Origin: Desulfocicer vacuolatum DSM 3385
Lineage (GTDB): Bacteria; Desulfobacterota; Desulfobacteria; Desulfobacterales; Desulfobacteraceae
Assembly (NCBI RefSeq): GCF_900176365.1
Contig: NZ_FWXY01000014.1
Coordinates: 62,001 to 126,000 of the forward strand
Reading direction: 5' to 3'
Length of the DNA stretch: 64,000 nt
Part shown: positions 45,395 to 54,648 of the stretch, one piece after another
How positions within the stretch are numbered: the first letter of the stretch is position 1
Layout of the letters: each line of letters begins with the position of its first letter
Position numbers and translations under genes: made by a program
Notes under the pieces: generated by a model
What the model saw: only the letters and a program-made list of their open reading frames with translations
Database searches by the model: none
Told to the model about the DNA's origin: nothing

Positions 45395-46297
45395 TTATTC
45401 ATTATTTGTCCGCTTGTGGCGGTTTATACGGTGGCACACATGCTCAATGATTTTTCCGGCAATATCAATATGGGTGGCCTCTTCCAGTCCCCGGAACCCC
45501 GGGGAATAGTTTACCTCCATAATATATGGTCTTCCCTCTGCCGTAATAATCAGATCCACCCCGGAAATTTCCAGATGACACGCCCTGGTGGCCTTGATGG
45601 CCATTGTTTTCCATTCAGCGGATAGATCTACGCATTGGGCCTTGCCGTTAAGATGAAAATTACTTCTGAATTCTCCCTTTCCCGGGGATAAGGCCATGGC
45701 CCCGATGACCTCATTTCCCACCACCAGAATGCGCAGATCCCTGCGGTTTTCCGGTGGAATAAAACGCTGGACCACGGCACCTTTTTTTTCTTTTAGCAAT
45801 GTGTGGCAAAGCTTGGAAATATCATCGTTCCCGGTGATTTTAAAAACCCCTTCACCTCCCATACCGTCCATTTTTTTGGCAATGACCGGATAGCCGCCCA
45901 AAAGTGTCACGGCCCGGTGGAACCCCTCTTCGGCAGTAATAAAAAAGGTGTCTGGTACCGGCAGGTCTGCCGCAGCCAGGGTCTGGAGGGTGATGTACTG
46001 GTTTCTGGCAATGGTGATGCCTTCAACTCCGTTGATCAGAGGAATATTCAGGTGCATCAATTGGCGGAGCAGGGCCATACCATACTCCCCCATGGGTGAA
46101 CCTTGTCTGGGTAACACCACATCCAGAGGAGAAACAAGGTCATTAACGGTGTATTGAAATTTACCTTTACCAATGCCGGACAACATTTTGTAAGGATTGA
46201 TCAGGCAAATCTTGCATCCCTGTTGTTCTGCGGCCTGGGCAAGTCGCATGGTGGGATGAAATGAATAATCATTAACGGTCATGATGCCGATGTTCAT
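45395..46297 (-). CDS. RimK-type ATP-grasp ligase
   Basis: 300 residues with the RimK layout: a Rossmann-like N-domain (MNIGIMTVND ... INPYKML), the central ATP-grasp segment VIAKKMDGMGGEGV, the RDLRILVVGNEVIGAM strands and the metal-binding MEVNYSPGF near residue 265. Such ligases join a carboxylate, activated as acyl phosphate, to an amino acid or peptide amine. The start overlaps the GNAT stop (ATGA). The C-terminal INRHKRT is encoded by a fragment of family B repeat, so this end has been remodelled by the repeat. Confidence 0.9.
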   Translation of the reverse strand: MNIGIMTVNDYSFHPTMRLAQAAEQQGCKICLINPYKMLSGIGKGKFQYTVNDLVSPLDVVLPRQGSPMGEYGMALLRQLMHLNIPLINGVEGITIARNQYITLQTLAAADLPVPDTFFITAEEGFHRAVTLLGGYPVIAKKMDGMGGEGVFKITGNDDISKLCHTLLKEKKGAVVQRFIPPENRRDLRILVVGNEVIGAMALSPGKGEFRSNFHLNGKAQCVDLSAEWKTMAIKATRACHLEISGVDLIITAEGRPYIMEVNYSPGFRGLEEATHIDIAGKIIEHVCHRINRHKRTNNE

Positions 46298-47667
46298 TTG
46301 TGTAATTTTTCCATGTTGCTGTTAATCATCTGTTCCGGCATCCAGATACCGGCGGGTTTTCCCATTTGTTCACTGTAATAGGTGACCACTTTGCGGGTTT
46401 TGTTTCGTATGGCAATTTTCTGGGTGGCAGTGTTATCCTCACTGATGATGGAAAAAATTTTGTGATCTTCTGCCCGGGCCGTCAATCCTTCCAGAAGTTT
46501 TGCCCCCACCCCCAATGCCCGGTATTCCGGCCTCACCGAGGTATACCCCCGTTCCAGAAAATGGGTAAAATCCATGTTTGATATTTTATTAATTCGTTCA
46601 ATAAAGGGTTTTCTGGGGCGTTTTAAACTGGAATTCCCCACAATTACCCCGTTTTCCATGGCATAGGCAATGAGAAAGGCCCGCTCCAGGTTGTATCTCA
46701 CCCATTTTGTGGCCACAGATCCACCCGCCTCCACCATTTTGCATATTTCATCTAAATATTTCGGCGGCAGGTTTTCCGGTTTTTCAAAATAAAAGGTGAT
46801 ATCCTTTCCCAGGGAAAAAATTGTTCCACAGGCCGTATCCACCCGCATGGGAAAAAGTTCTTTGCGGGAATAGCAGGTGAGGTAACCCAGTAAACGGGTG
46901 GGATCATTCAGGGCCTGCCACAGGGGAATCCCCGGCAGTTGTTCAACATCGCTGTAAGGTATTTCCATGTCAAGCCTGGGACGGGCATTAAAATCATCAT
47001 TTTTTTTTGTTGCCCGGGAGATTACTGCCATTTCATGGGAATGGGCAATGTTGGGGTTGGAAAGGACAAAGGAGAAAAAGGGGGGTGTTTTTGAAATATT
47101 TTCATTAAAGCCAAGAATAAAGTGATTCCATATTCCTTTTTTGGACAGTTGCCATAACGCTTTGGTCTCCAATTTTTTTTCCGGATGGGGAATCTGCCAT
47201 TGGATCATGCAAAGGGTGGAAATGGTAAAAAAATTTTCTGCAAGCTCAAACGGGGGCTTTCCATCCCGGATTACCCGGGTAATACCCATGGTAATATTTT
47301 TTTTGCGGTGAATTGCTTCCAACACCCGGAATAGAAAATCGTCACTTTCAAAAGGCATTTCAAAGAAAAGCGCATCTGCCCGGGTGGCATCAATACTTTG
47401 GATGATGTTGTTGATAAAAGAATCAATGTCCGGGTGGAAATCTTCTTTTTTGGTGCAATAGGGTGTTGGGGACGGTTCGGGAATTTTTTTTCTGGAATTT
47501 TCCGGTGGGCAGTCAGGAAGATGATGATCCATGGCGACATCATGGGAGATAAGGCTCATTTGGGTGGTTGCCGGGGGAAAAATCGGCTGGAATTTATCCA
47601 GGGGAGGATCAATTTCCGGGGGTTGTTTTGAATGGATCAATAAAATATTTTTTTTTATATGTTTCAT
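46294..47667 (-). CDS. GNAT-family N-acetyltransferase with large N-terminal extension
   Basis: 457 residues. The C-terminal third carries a GNAT core: YTSVRPEYRALGVGAKLLEGL is the acetyl-CoA pyrophosphate-binding region (R-x-x-G-x-G/A pattern), followed by IISEDNTATQKIAIRNKTRKV. The N-terminal 290 or so residues are unrecognised and start with a Pro/His-rich stretch. It probably acylates an amine of the product joined by the next gene. It is the first gene of the three-gene GNAT / ATP-grasp / PP-loop operon, whose composition recalls the N-acetylglutaminylglutamine amide cassette, though the domains are distributed differently. Confidence 0.8.
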   Translation of the reverse strand: MKHIKKNILLIHSKQPPEIDPPLDKFQPIFPPATTQMSLISHDVAMDHHLPDCPPENSRKKIPEPSPTPYCTKKEDFHPDIDSFINNIIQSIDATRADALFFEMPFESDDFLFRVLEAIHRKKNITMGITRVIRDGKPPFELAENFFTISTLCMIQWQIPHPEKKLETKALWQLSKKGIWNHFILGFNENISKTPPFFSFVLSNPNIAHSHEMAVISRATKKNDDFNARPRLDMEIPYSDVEQLPGIPLWQALNDPTRLLGYLTCYSRKELFPMRVDTACGTIFSLGKDITFYFEKPENLPPKYLDEICKMVEAGGSVATKWVRYNLERAFLIAYAMENGVIVGNSSLKRPRKPFIERINKISNMDFTHFLERGYTSVRPEYRALGVGAKLLEGLTARAEDHKIFSIISEDNTATQKIAIRNKTRKVVTYYSEQMGKPAGIWMPEQMINSNMEKLHK

Positions 47668-47879
47668 GGTGAGAGTATGTTACTTTATTTTTACGTGATT
47701 TTCAATGGATTAAACAGGTTAAAAGCGTTTTATGTAAATTCTCAATAACCTCGGGTTGATACCCCCTGACAGTGCTTTAAATGCCGGATGATATTCAGAA
47801 CGGATACTTGAATACCCGGACTTATTGAGATCTTACCGTTTTATCGTCTGATGAATCAAAAAGATTTTTTGGGAACCTT

Positions 47880-48860
47880 ATGAAAATAGCTTTTTTAATG
47901 GATCACCTGCGCAGTATTGATCCTGTCTGGGAGACCACCTCCCATTTAATGTATGAGTGCAACCAGCGTGGACACACTGTTTTTTTTCTGGAACCCCATG
48001 ACCTTTATATAAGAGATAACGGGGTGGTGGCCAGGATGCACAACATCACCGTGCAAAAGGATTTATCCATTAAAGCTTACTGGGATGCCCTTATTGACTG
48101 CCTGGTCCAGGATGAGCTTATTTTTGAAACGGTCATTGAACTGGATGTTATTTTTTTAAGAAAAGATCCTCCCATCAATTATCAGGTCATGGAGTTCTTA
48201 GGCCCTGTGTGTGATCGGGTTTTTGTCATGAATCGTCCCATGGGTCAAATCAAAGGTAACAGTAAAGTCTATACCTTGAATTTTGCCCATATTATCCCCC
48301 AGACCCATATTTCAAGGGATCCCAAACGTCTGCGGCGAATTATTGATAATTTCGGGGGTGACATGATTATAAAGCCCCTTCAGGGACATGGCGGGGAGGG
48401 AGTCATCAAGGTAAGCAATCGTGACCCTGAAAATTTAAATTCCTTGATTAACTATTATATCCGGGCCAATCGACCCTATCCCCAGCGTCAGCCCATCATG
48501 GTGCAGGAATACCTGGAAGATGTTAAAAAGGACGGGGACGTAAGAATACTGCTGCTTAACGGGGATATCCTCGGTGCCATGAAACGTAAATCCGTGTCCG
48601 AAGATTTCAGAACCAATGTTCATGCCGGGGCCGAAGTGCTTTTCCATGAAATAACACCTGCCCAGAAATCAATCTGCGATATCATTAAGCCCAGACTCAT
48701 GGAAGATGGGCTTTATTTTGTGGGGATTGATGTCATTGGAGACAAACTTCTTGAAATTAATTGTGTCAGTCCCGGTGGCATTCCCCGGATCAATCAACTC
48801 ACCGGGCAGAAGATTGAAACCCGGGTGATTGATTTTATTGAGCATAAGATTTTTAAATAA
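47880..48860 (+). CDS. Glutathione synthetase-like ATP-grasp ligase (GshB family)
   Basis: 326 residues against about 315 for E. coli GshB. Matching blocks include MKIAFLMDHL, DVIFLRKDPPINYQ, IIKPLQGHGGEGV, KDGDVRILLLNGD, LYFVGIDVIGDKLLEIN and SPGGIPRIN. The family joins glycine to gamma-glutamylcysteine; no gamma-glutamylcysteine ligase is nearby, and the context of peptide-ligase and peptide-transport genes suggests a related but possibly different dipeptide product. It is divergent from the GNAT operon, 212 bp away. The TAA stop is formed by a family B repeat edge. Confidence 0.88.
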   Translation: MKIAFLMDHLRSIDPVWETTSHLMYECNQRGHTVFFLEPHDLYIRDNGVVARMHNITVQKDLSIKAYWDALIDCLVQDELIFETVIELDVIFLRKDPPINYQVMEFLGPVCDRVFVMNRPMGQIKGNSKVYTLNFAHIIPQTHISRDPKRLRRIIDNFGGDMIIKPLQGHGGEGVIKVSNRDPENLNSLINYYIRANRPYPQRQPIMVQEYLEDVKKDGDVRILLLNGDILGAMKRKSVSEDFRTNVHAGAEVLFHEITPAQKSICDIIKPRLMEDGLYFVGIDVIGDKLLEINCVSPGGIPRINQLTGQKIETRVIDFIEHKIFK

Positions 48861-48925
48861 CCGCCACGGGCAGACCGTGCCTGATTCGGTTTTGCCCATA
48901 ATTTTTTCGGATTTTTTTATATGAA
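48858..48925 (+). repeat. Family B repeat, short variant
   Basis: It starts TAACCGCCACGGGCAGACC with the stop codon of the GshB-like gene as its first bases, keeps TTTTGCCCATAA and then ends in TTTTTTATATGAAA. The substrate-binding-protein reading frame opens inside its last bases. Confidence 0.75.
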
Positions 48926-50702
48926 AACAATGCTGTCCAGTGCCGACATTACTTCCATTGATCTGTATCACACCTGGGTACGGGTGCGTCTGAAGGCTTT
49001 TTTTATGATCACTGTTTTCATGGTGTTTTGTTTGCTTTCCTGTCAGGAGAAATCCACAAAAGAGATTTTAAAAATAGGGCTTCCAGAAGAGCCGCGCACC
49101 CTTAATGTGTGGCTGGCAAGTGACTCCAACTCTTGGAAAATTTTATCCCAGATTTACCAGCCCATGTACCTGCGGGACCCGGACACCCTGGAACTTATTC
49201 CCTGGCTGGCAAAGGATATGCCGGTGCTGGACAGGGAAAACATGAGTTACCTTGTGACATTAAAGGCGGCAAAATGGTCCGACGGTACCCCTTTTACTGC
49301 CCATGACGTGGCCTTCACCGCCGGGGTGTTTCACGATTTTAAAGTCCCCCGGTACTACAGCAAATGGAAGGCCGTTGAAAAAATTGAAGTGGTGGATGAT
49401 CACACAGTGCGTTTTTTCCTGAAAAAACCCTCTGCCATTATTTTATCCCGGGTGTTCACTGCTCCCATGGTTTCCCAAAAACGATGGCAGCCGGTGGTGG
49501 ATGCGGCATTAAAAACCCGGAAACCCCTGCGGACCCTGCAGAATCATAAAATTGAATCCCCCCTGGGCACAGGCCCTTTTGTGCTTTCGCAATATCAAAA
49601 GGGCACTTTTATTTACATGGAGAAAAATCCCCGGTTTTTCGGCACAGGGCGCACCATGGCCCACCGTCGTCTGGGGCCATGGGTGGACGGCGTGATCTAC
49701 AGAATGTACGGCACCGGTGATGTGGCCATTCTTGCCCTGCAAAAGGGAGAAATTGATATGTACTGGTGGGGTATTCAACCGGGATATGTGGCCCAGTTGA
49801 CTCAAACCCCGGACATTGAACTGTTCCATAACCACAAAAGTGCCCTGTACTTCATGGGATTTAATGTAAGAAAAGCCCCCTTTGATGACAGGGCACTCCG
49901 GCGGGCCGTTGCCACCCTCATTGATAAAGAATTCATTGTCACCCGTCTTCTTCAAAATTACGGCATTGCCATGCACTCCATTGTACCCCCGGGCAATGCA
50001 TTCTGGCATAATCGTGATGTGCCCCGGTACAGTGAGGGGTTAAACCGTGATCAGCGCATTGCAAAGGCCCATGACCTTTTAAAACAGGCAGGATACACCT
50101 GGGAAACTCCTCCGGTGGACGAAAATGGAAACATCCAAACGGCCCGCAATATCCGTCTTCCCAATGGGAATCCCATGGAAAAAATGATTATCCTGACCCC
50201 ACCGGCGGACTATGATCCCAAACGGGCCTTTGCCGGTATGATGATACAGGAATGGATGCGGGAGATGGGGATTCCCGCCTTTGCCCGGCCCATGTCCTTT
50301 GGGGCGCTCCTGGACAAGGTCAAGGGAAAGCATGATTTTGATGCCTTTGTTCTGGGATACGGCAGACTCAATCTGGACCCCGATTATGTGAGAACCTTTT
50401 TTTATTCTAAAAATGACAAGCCCCGGGGATGGAATATGAGTGGATATAAGAATCCTCTGTTTGATGACCTGGCCAACCGGCAGCGGGCTGAAATGGATCG
50501 AAACAGGCGAAGAGAACTGTTGATTGAAATGCAGCGCATTATCCTTGATGATGTGCCCTATATTCCTTTGTATAATCCTGATATCCTGGAGGCATCCTCC
50601 CGGAAGCGCTTTAACGGATGGGTGGAAAGCCTGGAAGGCATCGGTAATATCTGGTCCCTTTGCATGGTTAAACCTGTAACGGCAACGGAACTTAATCCAT
50701 GA
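48921..50702 (+). CDS. Peptide ABC transporter substrate-binding lipoprotein (DppA/OppA, SBP_bac_5)
   Basis: 593 residues as drawn; starts at GTG 48984 or ATG 49006 (preceded by GAAGG) would give a normal lipoprotein signal peptide ending at LLSC. The SBP_bac_5 fold is visible: LKIGLPEEPRTLNVW, KWSDGTPFTAHDVAFTAG, FMGFNVRKAPFDDRALRRAV and PYIPLYNPD. It binds oligopeptides or similar ligands outside the inner membrane and delivers them to the two permeases that follow. Its stop overlaps the first permease start by 4 bp. The true start is uncertain. Confidence 0.92.
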   Translation: MKTMLSSADITSIDLYHTWVRVRLKAFFMITVFMVFCLLSCQEKSTKEILKIGLPEEPRTLNVWLASDSNSWKILSQIYQPMYLRDPDTLELIPWLAKDMPVLDRENMSYLVTLKAAKWSDGTPFTAHDVAFTAGVFHDFKVPRYYSKWKAVEKIEVVDDHTVRFFLKKPSAIILSRVFTAPMVSQKRWQPVVDAALKTRKPLRTLQNHKIESPLGTGPFVLSQYQKGTFIYMEKNPRFFGTGRTMAHRRLGPWVDGVIYRMYGTGDVAILALQKGEIDMYWWGIQPGYVAQLTQTPDIELFHNHKSALYFMGFNVRKAPFDDRALRRAVATLIDKEFIVTRLLQNYGIAMHSIVPPGNAFWHNRDVPRYSEGLNRDQRIAKAHDLLKQAGYTWETPPVDENGNIQTARNIRLPNGNPMEKMIILTPPADYDPKRAFAGMMIQEWMREMGIPAFARPMSFGALLDKVKGKHDFDAFVLGYGRLNLDPDYVRTFFYSKNDKPRGWNMSGYKNPLFDDLANRQRAEMDRNRRRELLIEMQRIILDDVPYIPLYNPDILEASSRKRFNGWVESLEGIGNIWSLCMVKPVTATELNP

Positions 50703-51673
50703 ATCGCATTGTGTTTATATCCAAAAAAGCGGTGGAACTGTTTATTTTGTTTTTTTTGATTCTCACCGTTCTTTTCTTTTTATTTCGCCTGGCTCCGGGG
50801 GACCCTGTGACCCGCATGGTGGACCCCATGCTCACCCCCGAAGATGCCGCCCATATTATAGAACAGATGGGCCTTGATAAACCCCTGACCACCCAGTATA
50901 TGATTTATGTTAAAAATTTTTTTACGGGTAATTTTGGATTTTCCTTTCACTATGGAGAGCCCGTGGCCCGGGTGATCATGGCAAGATTGCCCTGTACGCT
51001 CTTACTATTTACCACATCCACCCTTCTGGCGGCCCTGGCCGGGGTGTTTCTGGGAAAAATTTCTGCCTGGAAAAAGGGGTCCCGCATGGATGGGGTGCTT
51101 TCCATCTCTGCCTTGGTGTGTCATACGCTTTTTGTGCCGTGGTTTGCCTTGATGATGTTATGGATGCTGGGATTTCAAGTGGGATGGTTTCCCCTGGGGG
51201 GCATTATTTCTCCTGAGCTCTGGATCGAAGATGCCCCCTTTGGCCTGAAGGTCCTGGATGTGATCCATCATATGATACTGCCCCTTTTAACCCTTTTTAT
51301 TATCCATGTGGGCAGTTATCTCTTATTAATGCGAAGCAGCATGCTGTCGGTGTTAAAGGAAGATTATATTTTAACGGCCCGGGCCAAGGGCCTTACAGAC
51401 CGGGTGATTCGCAACCGCCATGCGGCAAAAAATGCAGCCCTTCCCGTGGTGACAAGTGTGGGGTTAAGCCTTGCGTTCTCCATTAACGGCGGGGCCTTGA
51501 CCGAGCAGATTTTCACATGGCCCGGTATTGGGCGGGAGCTGATTTTTGCCGTGAGTAACAATGATTATCCGCTGGCCCAGGGCTGTTTTCTGCTCATTGC
51601 TGCGGTGGTGCTGTCAGCCAATTTTATTGTGGATCTGCTCTATGCCTGGCTGGACCCCCGGATTCATTATTAA
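50699..51673 (+). CDS. Peptide ABC transporter permease, DppB/OppB type
   Basis: 324 residues, six transmembrane helices, with the ABC-permease coupling loop near residues 225-245 (DYILTARAKGLTDRVIRNRHAAKNA, EAA motif). The N-terminal signature FLFRLAPGDPV matches DppB/OppB. It forms the channel with the following permease. It is translationally coupled to the substrate-binding protein. A T-rich family B tail lies just after the stop. Confidence 0.93.
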   Translation: MNRIVFISKKAVELFILFFLILTVLFFLFRLAPGDPVTRMVDPMLTPEDAAHIIEQMGLDKPLTTQYMIYVKNFFTGNFGFSFHYGEPVARVIMARLPCTLLLFTTSTLLAALAGVFLGKISAWKKGSRMDGVLSISALVCHTLFVPWFALMMLWMLGFQVGWFPLGGIISPELWIEDAPFGLKVLDVIHHMILPLLTLFIIHVGSYLLLMRSSMLSVLKEDYILTARAKGLTDRVIRNRHAAKNAALPVVTSVGLSLAFSINGGALTEQIFTWPGIGRELIFAVSNNDYPLAQGCFLLIAAVVLSANFIVDLLYAWLDPRIHY

Positions 51674-51725
51674 GATTATTTTTTTTATATGAAATACTCC
51701 TCAAATCAATGGATACCCTGTCAAT

Positions 51726-52619
51726 ATGAGTTATTATTTTGGTTTTATGCATCGGTTTTCATCCAACTGGAAAATTTTTATTCAAAATCCACTGGGAAAA
51801 GCCGGGTTAGCTCTTTTGTCTTTGTTTGCTCTCATGGCCGTGGCCAGTTTTGGGCTGCACCTGCTGGGCCCCATGTATGATCCCATGACCGGTGTGGACC
51901 CTGTGGTTTCGCGCTCTGTGGGGCCAAGTACATCCCATTGGCTGGGTACCGATTTTATTGGCAGAGATATTTTATGTCAATTGCTGGAAGGGGCCAAAAT
52001 TGCCTTTATTGTTGGACTGGCTTCGGCATTTATCAGCATCATCATCGGCACTGTGGTGGGCATGGTGTCAGGATATGCCGGAGGGATTGTGGATATTCTT
52101 CTCATGCGTCTGGCTGATATGGTCATGGTGTTGCCCTCCCTTGTGATTCTGCTCATCATTGCAGCGCTTTTTGGCCAGCTTAACATCTGGATGATTGTTT
52201 TTTTAATTGCCATATTGCGATGGCCGGCAGTGGCCAGGGTGATCCGGTCCCAGACCCTGTCTTTGAAACAACGTCCCTTTATTGAAGCGTCCCGGGTGGC
52301 CGGGGCCTCTGATATCCGTATTATATTTAAGCACATCATGCCCAATGTATTGCCCCTTGCCTTTCTTTACATGACATTTCGGGTCACCTCCGCCATTCTG
52401 GTGGAGGCTTCTTTATCATTTCTCGGGTTTGGTGATCCCGGTCAGATCAGCTGGGGTATGATGCTGCAATGGGTGTGGAGTTCCGGCCACATGTTCCAGG
52501 CCCCTTACTGGCTGTTGCCCCCGGGGATCTGTATTTCCCTTCTCACCCTTTCCTTTTATATGGTGGGACGGGCCATGGACGAGGTGCTGGATCCAAGGTT
52601 GAGAAGGGAGGGGCAATAA
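51726..52619 (+). CDS. Peptide ABC transporter permease, DppC/OppC type
   Basis: 297 residues with six helices. The N-terminal anchor helix (KAGLALLSLFALMAVASFG), HWLGTDFIGRDILCQLLEGAK and the coupling loop QRPFIEASRVAGASDIRII are typical of DppC/OppC. It pairs with the DppB-type permease. It starts 53 bp after that gene and is followed 2 bp later by the first ATPase gene. Confidence 0.94.
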   Translation: MSYYFGFMHRFSSNWKIFIQNPLGKAGLALLSLFALMAVASFGLHLLGPMYDPMTGVDPVVSRSVGPSTSHWLGTDFIGRDILCQLLEGAKIAFIVGLASAFISIIIGTVVGMVSGYAGGIVDILLMRLADMVMVLPSLVILLIIAALFGQLNIWMIVFLIAILRWPAVARVIRSQTLSLKQRPFIEASRVAGASDIRIIFKHIMPNVLPLAFLYMTFRVTSAILVEASLSFLGFGDPGQISWGMMLQWVWSSGHMFQAPYWLLPPGICISLLTLSFYMVGRAMDEVLDPRLRREGQ

Positions 52620-52621
52620 GC

Positions 52622-53584
52622 ATGGCATTACTCACCGTGGACAACCTGACCGTGGGATATGACAGTGCAACGGGCATGACCCGGGCTGTGGACGATGTTT
52701 CTTTTACCATAGAATCCGGTACTTCCCTGGGCTTTGTGGGGGAGTCGGGATGCGGCAAAACCACCATTGGCATGGCTTTGATGGGACTTTTGCCGGATAA
52801 TGCCCGGATTTTACATGGCAATATCATTCTGGACGATCAAAATCTTATAAAAATTTCCCAGGAAGATTTTAGAGAGATACGGGGCAGAAAAATTGCCATG
52901 ATTTTCCAGGCAGCCATGAATGCGCTGAATCCCGTTGTCCGGGTGGGGGATCAGGTGGCGGAGATGATTACCACCCACCAGACCGCTGTCTCTCCTGTGG
53001 AAATATCGGTGAAAATAGAAGAGTTATTTGATCTTGTGGGAATACCCGGGGATCGCATCAACGATTATCCCCATCAGTACAGCGGCGGCATGAAACAGCG
53101 GGCCATCATTGCCATGGCCCTGGCCTGTAATCCCCGTTTGATCATTGCAGATGAACCCACCACGGCCCTGGATGTGGTGGTTCAGGATCAGATATTAAAG
53201 GAGATCATAAAAATACAAAATCTGCTTGATACCGGTTTTGTGTTTATCTCCCATGATATTGCGGTGGTGGCCCGGGTGTGTGAAAAAATATGTGTGATGT
53301 ATGATGGAAAGATTGTGGAGACCGGCACCAGGGAAGAAGTGTTCCAGGCACCGGTGCATCCCTATACCCGGCAGTTGCTGGGCTCCTACCTCACACTGGA
53401 TAATTGTAATAATATTAAAGTTCCTTATATTAACTCCCGGTTGGGACAAAAGGGGTGGGAACATGGATGTGCACTTGCACCTTTATGCGATAACCCCATG
53501 GATAAATGTGATCGTCTGTGCCCAGGCTGGCGGCAATTATCCCCCACCCACGGGGTTCGGTGTTTTAAGAAATCAACCATATAA
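52622..53584 (+). CDS. Peptide ABC transporter ATPase, DppD/OppD type
   Basis: 320 residues from ATG 52622 (GGGAGGGG upstream). Walker A GESGCGKTT, Q-loop IFQAAMNALNP, signature YSGGMKQRAIIAMAL and Walker B LIIADEPTTALD. The C-terminal oligopeptide/dipeptide region carries a Cys array (CALAPLCDNPMDKCDRLCP), which in this family can hold an Fe-S cluster. Its TAA stop is supplied by a family B repeat, after which the partner ATPase gene follows 190 bp later, an unusually long gap for this operon. Confidence 0.95.
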   Translation: MALLTVDNLTVGYDSATGMTRAVDDVSFTIESGTSLGFVGESGCGKTTIGMALMGLLPDNARILHGNIILDDQNLIKISQEDFREIRGRKIAMIFQAAMNALNPVVRVGDQVAEMITTHQTAVSPVEISVKIEELFDLVGIPGDRINDYPHQYSGGMKQRAIIAMALACNPRLIIADEPTTALDVVVQDQILKEIIKIQNLLDTGFVFISHDIAVVARVCEKICVMYDGKIVETGTREEVFQAPVHPYTRQLLGSYLTLDNCNNIKVPYINSRLGQKGWEHGCALAPLCDNPMDKCDRLCPGWRQLSPTHGVRCFKKSTI

Positions 53585-53704
53585 CCGCCACGGGCGGACC
53601 ATATTCTGGCCTTGGCCTGTCCACAACAAAACTTGAAATACACCCCCGGTTTGCGGAGTGTTTCATATAAAACAAACCACATGTCCTGGCGGACACAACA
53701 AGTA
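53581..53704 (+). repeat. Family B repeat, full length with extension, forward
   Basis: It starts ATAACCGCCACGGGCGGACC, contains CCACAACAAAACTTGAAATACACC and TTTGCGGAGTGTTTCATATA, and extends through CCTGGCGGACACAACAAGTA, an extension shared with the copy at 59738. It provides the stop codon of the DppD-type gene and separates it from the DppF-type gene. Confidence 0.88.
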
Positions 53705-53774
53705 TAGAAAATGACGATGATGGGGCATTGGCCAGATATTACCAACCCGAATATGTACATTTTTGGAAAAAATA

Positions 53775-54596
53775 ATGAAAAAACAACAAAATGCCATCAT
53801 TGAGCTGGCGGATATTTCAAAAATTTATTATCAAAAATCCCAGCTCTTTCATACCGGTGCCGGTGATGTGGTGGCTTTAAAAGATATTAATCTCACCATT
53901 AACAAGGGAGAAATATTTGGGCTTGTGGGGCAGAGCGGCAGCGGGAAAACCACTGCAGGGCGCTTGCTGGTGAAACTTGAAAATCCCACCCGGGGAGAGA
54001 TTTACTTAAAGGGTGCTCCGGTGTCCGGGTTAAAGGGCAGGGAACTAAAAGAATACCGAAAACAGGTTCAAATGATTTTCCAGGATCCTTATCAATCATT
54101 AAATCCCCATCTTTCCATTGCGGAAACCGTGATGGAGCCCCTGATTGTGCATGGTGCGGGCACCCGGGAAAGCCGACGGCAAAAGGTTCTGGATACCCTG
54201 GAAACCACAGGCCTTGTGCCGGCAACTGATTTTTATGATCGATATCCCCACCGGCTCAGCGGGGGGCAGCGCCAGCGGGTGGCCATTGCCCGGGCCATTG
54301 TTCTGGAACCGGAGTTCATTGTGGCAGATGAGCCCAGCTCCATGCTGGATGCCACCATTGCCATACAATTGTTCCAGGTACTGCTCAACATCCGGGAACG
54401 ATTGGGCATGACATTTTTGTTTATCACCCATAACCTGGCTGCGGCAAAATACCTGTGCGACCGCATTGCTGTCATCCAAAATGGCGTCATTGTGGAGACA
54501 GGTCACACCCGGGATGTTATTGATCACCCTTCACACCCCTACACCAAAACCCTTATTGCGTCCCAGCCCAGTTTTGATATCTGTCCCATTTTGTAA
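53775..54596 (+). CDS. Peptide ABC transporter ATPase, DppF/OppF type
   Basis: 273 residues from ATG 53775; the upstream TTG at 53763 is unlikely. Walker A GQSGSGKTT, IFQDPYQSLNPH, signature LSGGQRQRVAIARAI and Walker B FIVADEPSSMLD. It is the second ATPase of the importer, forming a heterodimer with the DppD-type protein. The C-terminus ends soon after HPYTKTLIASQPS and lacks the Cys-rich tail of its partner. It is convergent with the aldehyde dehydrogenase gene. Confidence 0.94.
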   Translation: MKKQQNAIIELADISKIYYQKSQLFHTGAGDVVALKDINLTINKGEIFGLVGQSGSGKTTAGRLLVKLENPTRGEIYLKGAPVSGLKGRELKEYRKQVQMIFQDPYQSLNPHLSIAETVMEPLIVHGAGTRESRRQKVLDTLETTGLVPATDFYDRYPHRLSGGQRQRVAIARAIVLEPEFIVADEPSSMLDATIAIQLFQVLLNIRERLGMTFLFITHNLAAAKYLCDRIAVIQNGVIVETGHTRDVIDHPSHPYTKTLIASQPSFDICPIL

Positions 54597-54597
54597 A

Positions 54598-54648
54598 AAA
54601 ATGTGGGCAGACCAAAGTCAGAATGCGGTCCGCCCGTGGCGGTTATTT
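54598..54648. terminator. Hairpin between convergent genes, built from a family B edge
   Basis: GGGCAGACC and GGTCCGCCC (one mismatch) form a stem around AAAGTCAGAATGC, and the right part is the family B edge AACCGCCACGGGCGGACC in reverse. It lies between the DppF-type gene and the aldehyde dehydrogenase gene and may terminate both. Confidence 0.65.

Noticed and set aside
47880-48860. Firm assignment as glutathione synthetase gshB
   Set aside because: The family match is good, but no gamma-glutamylcysteine ligase is near and the context suggests another dipeptide; kept as GshB-like without symbol.
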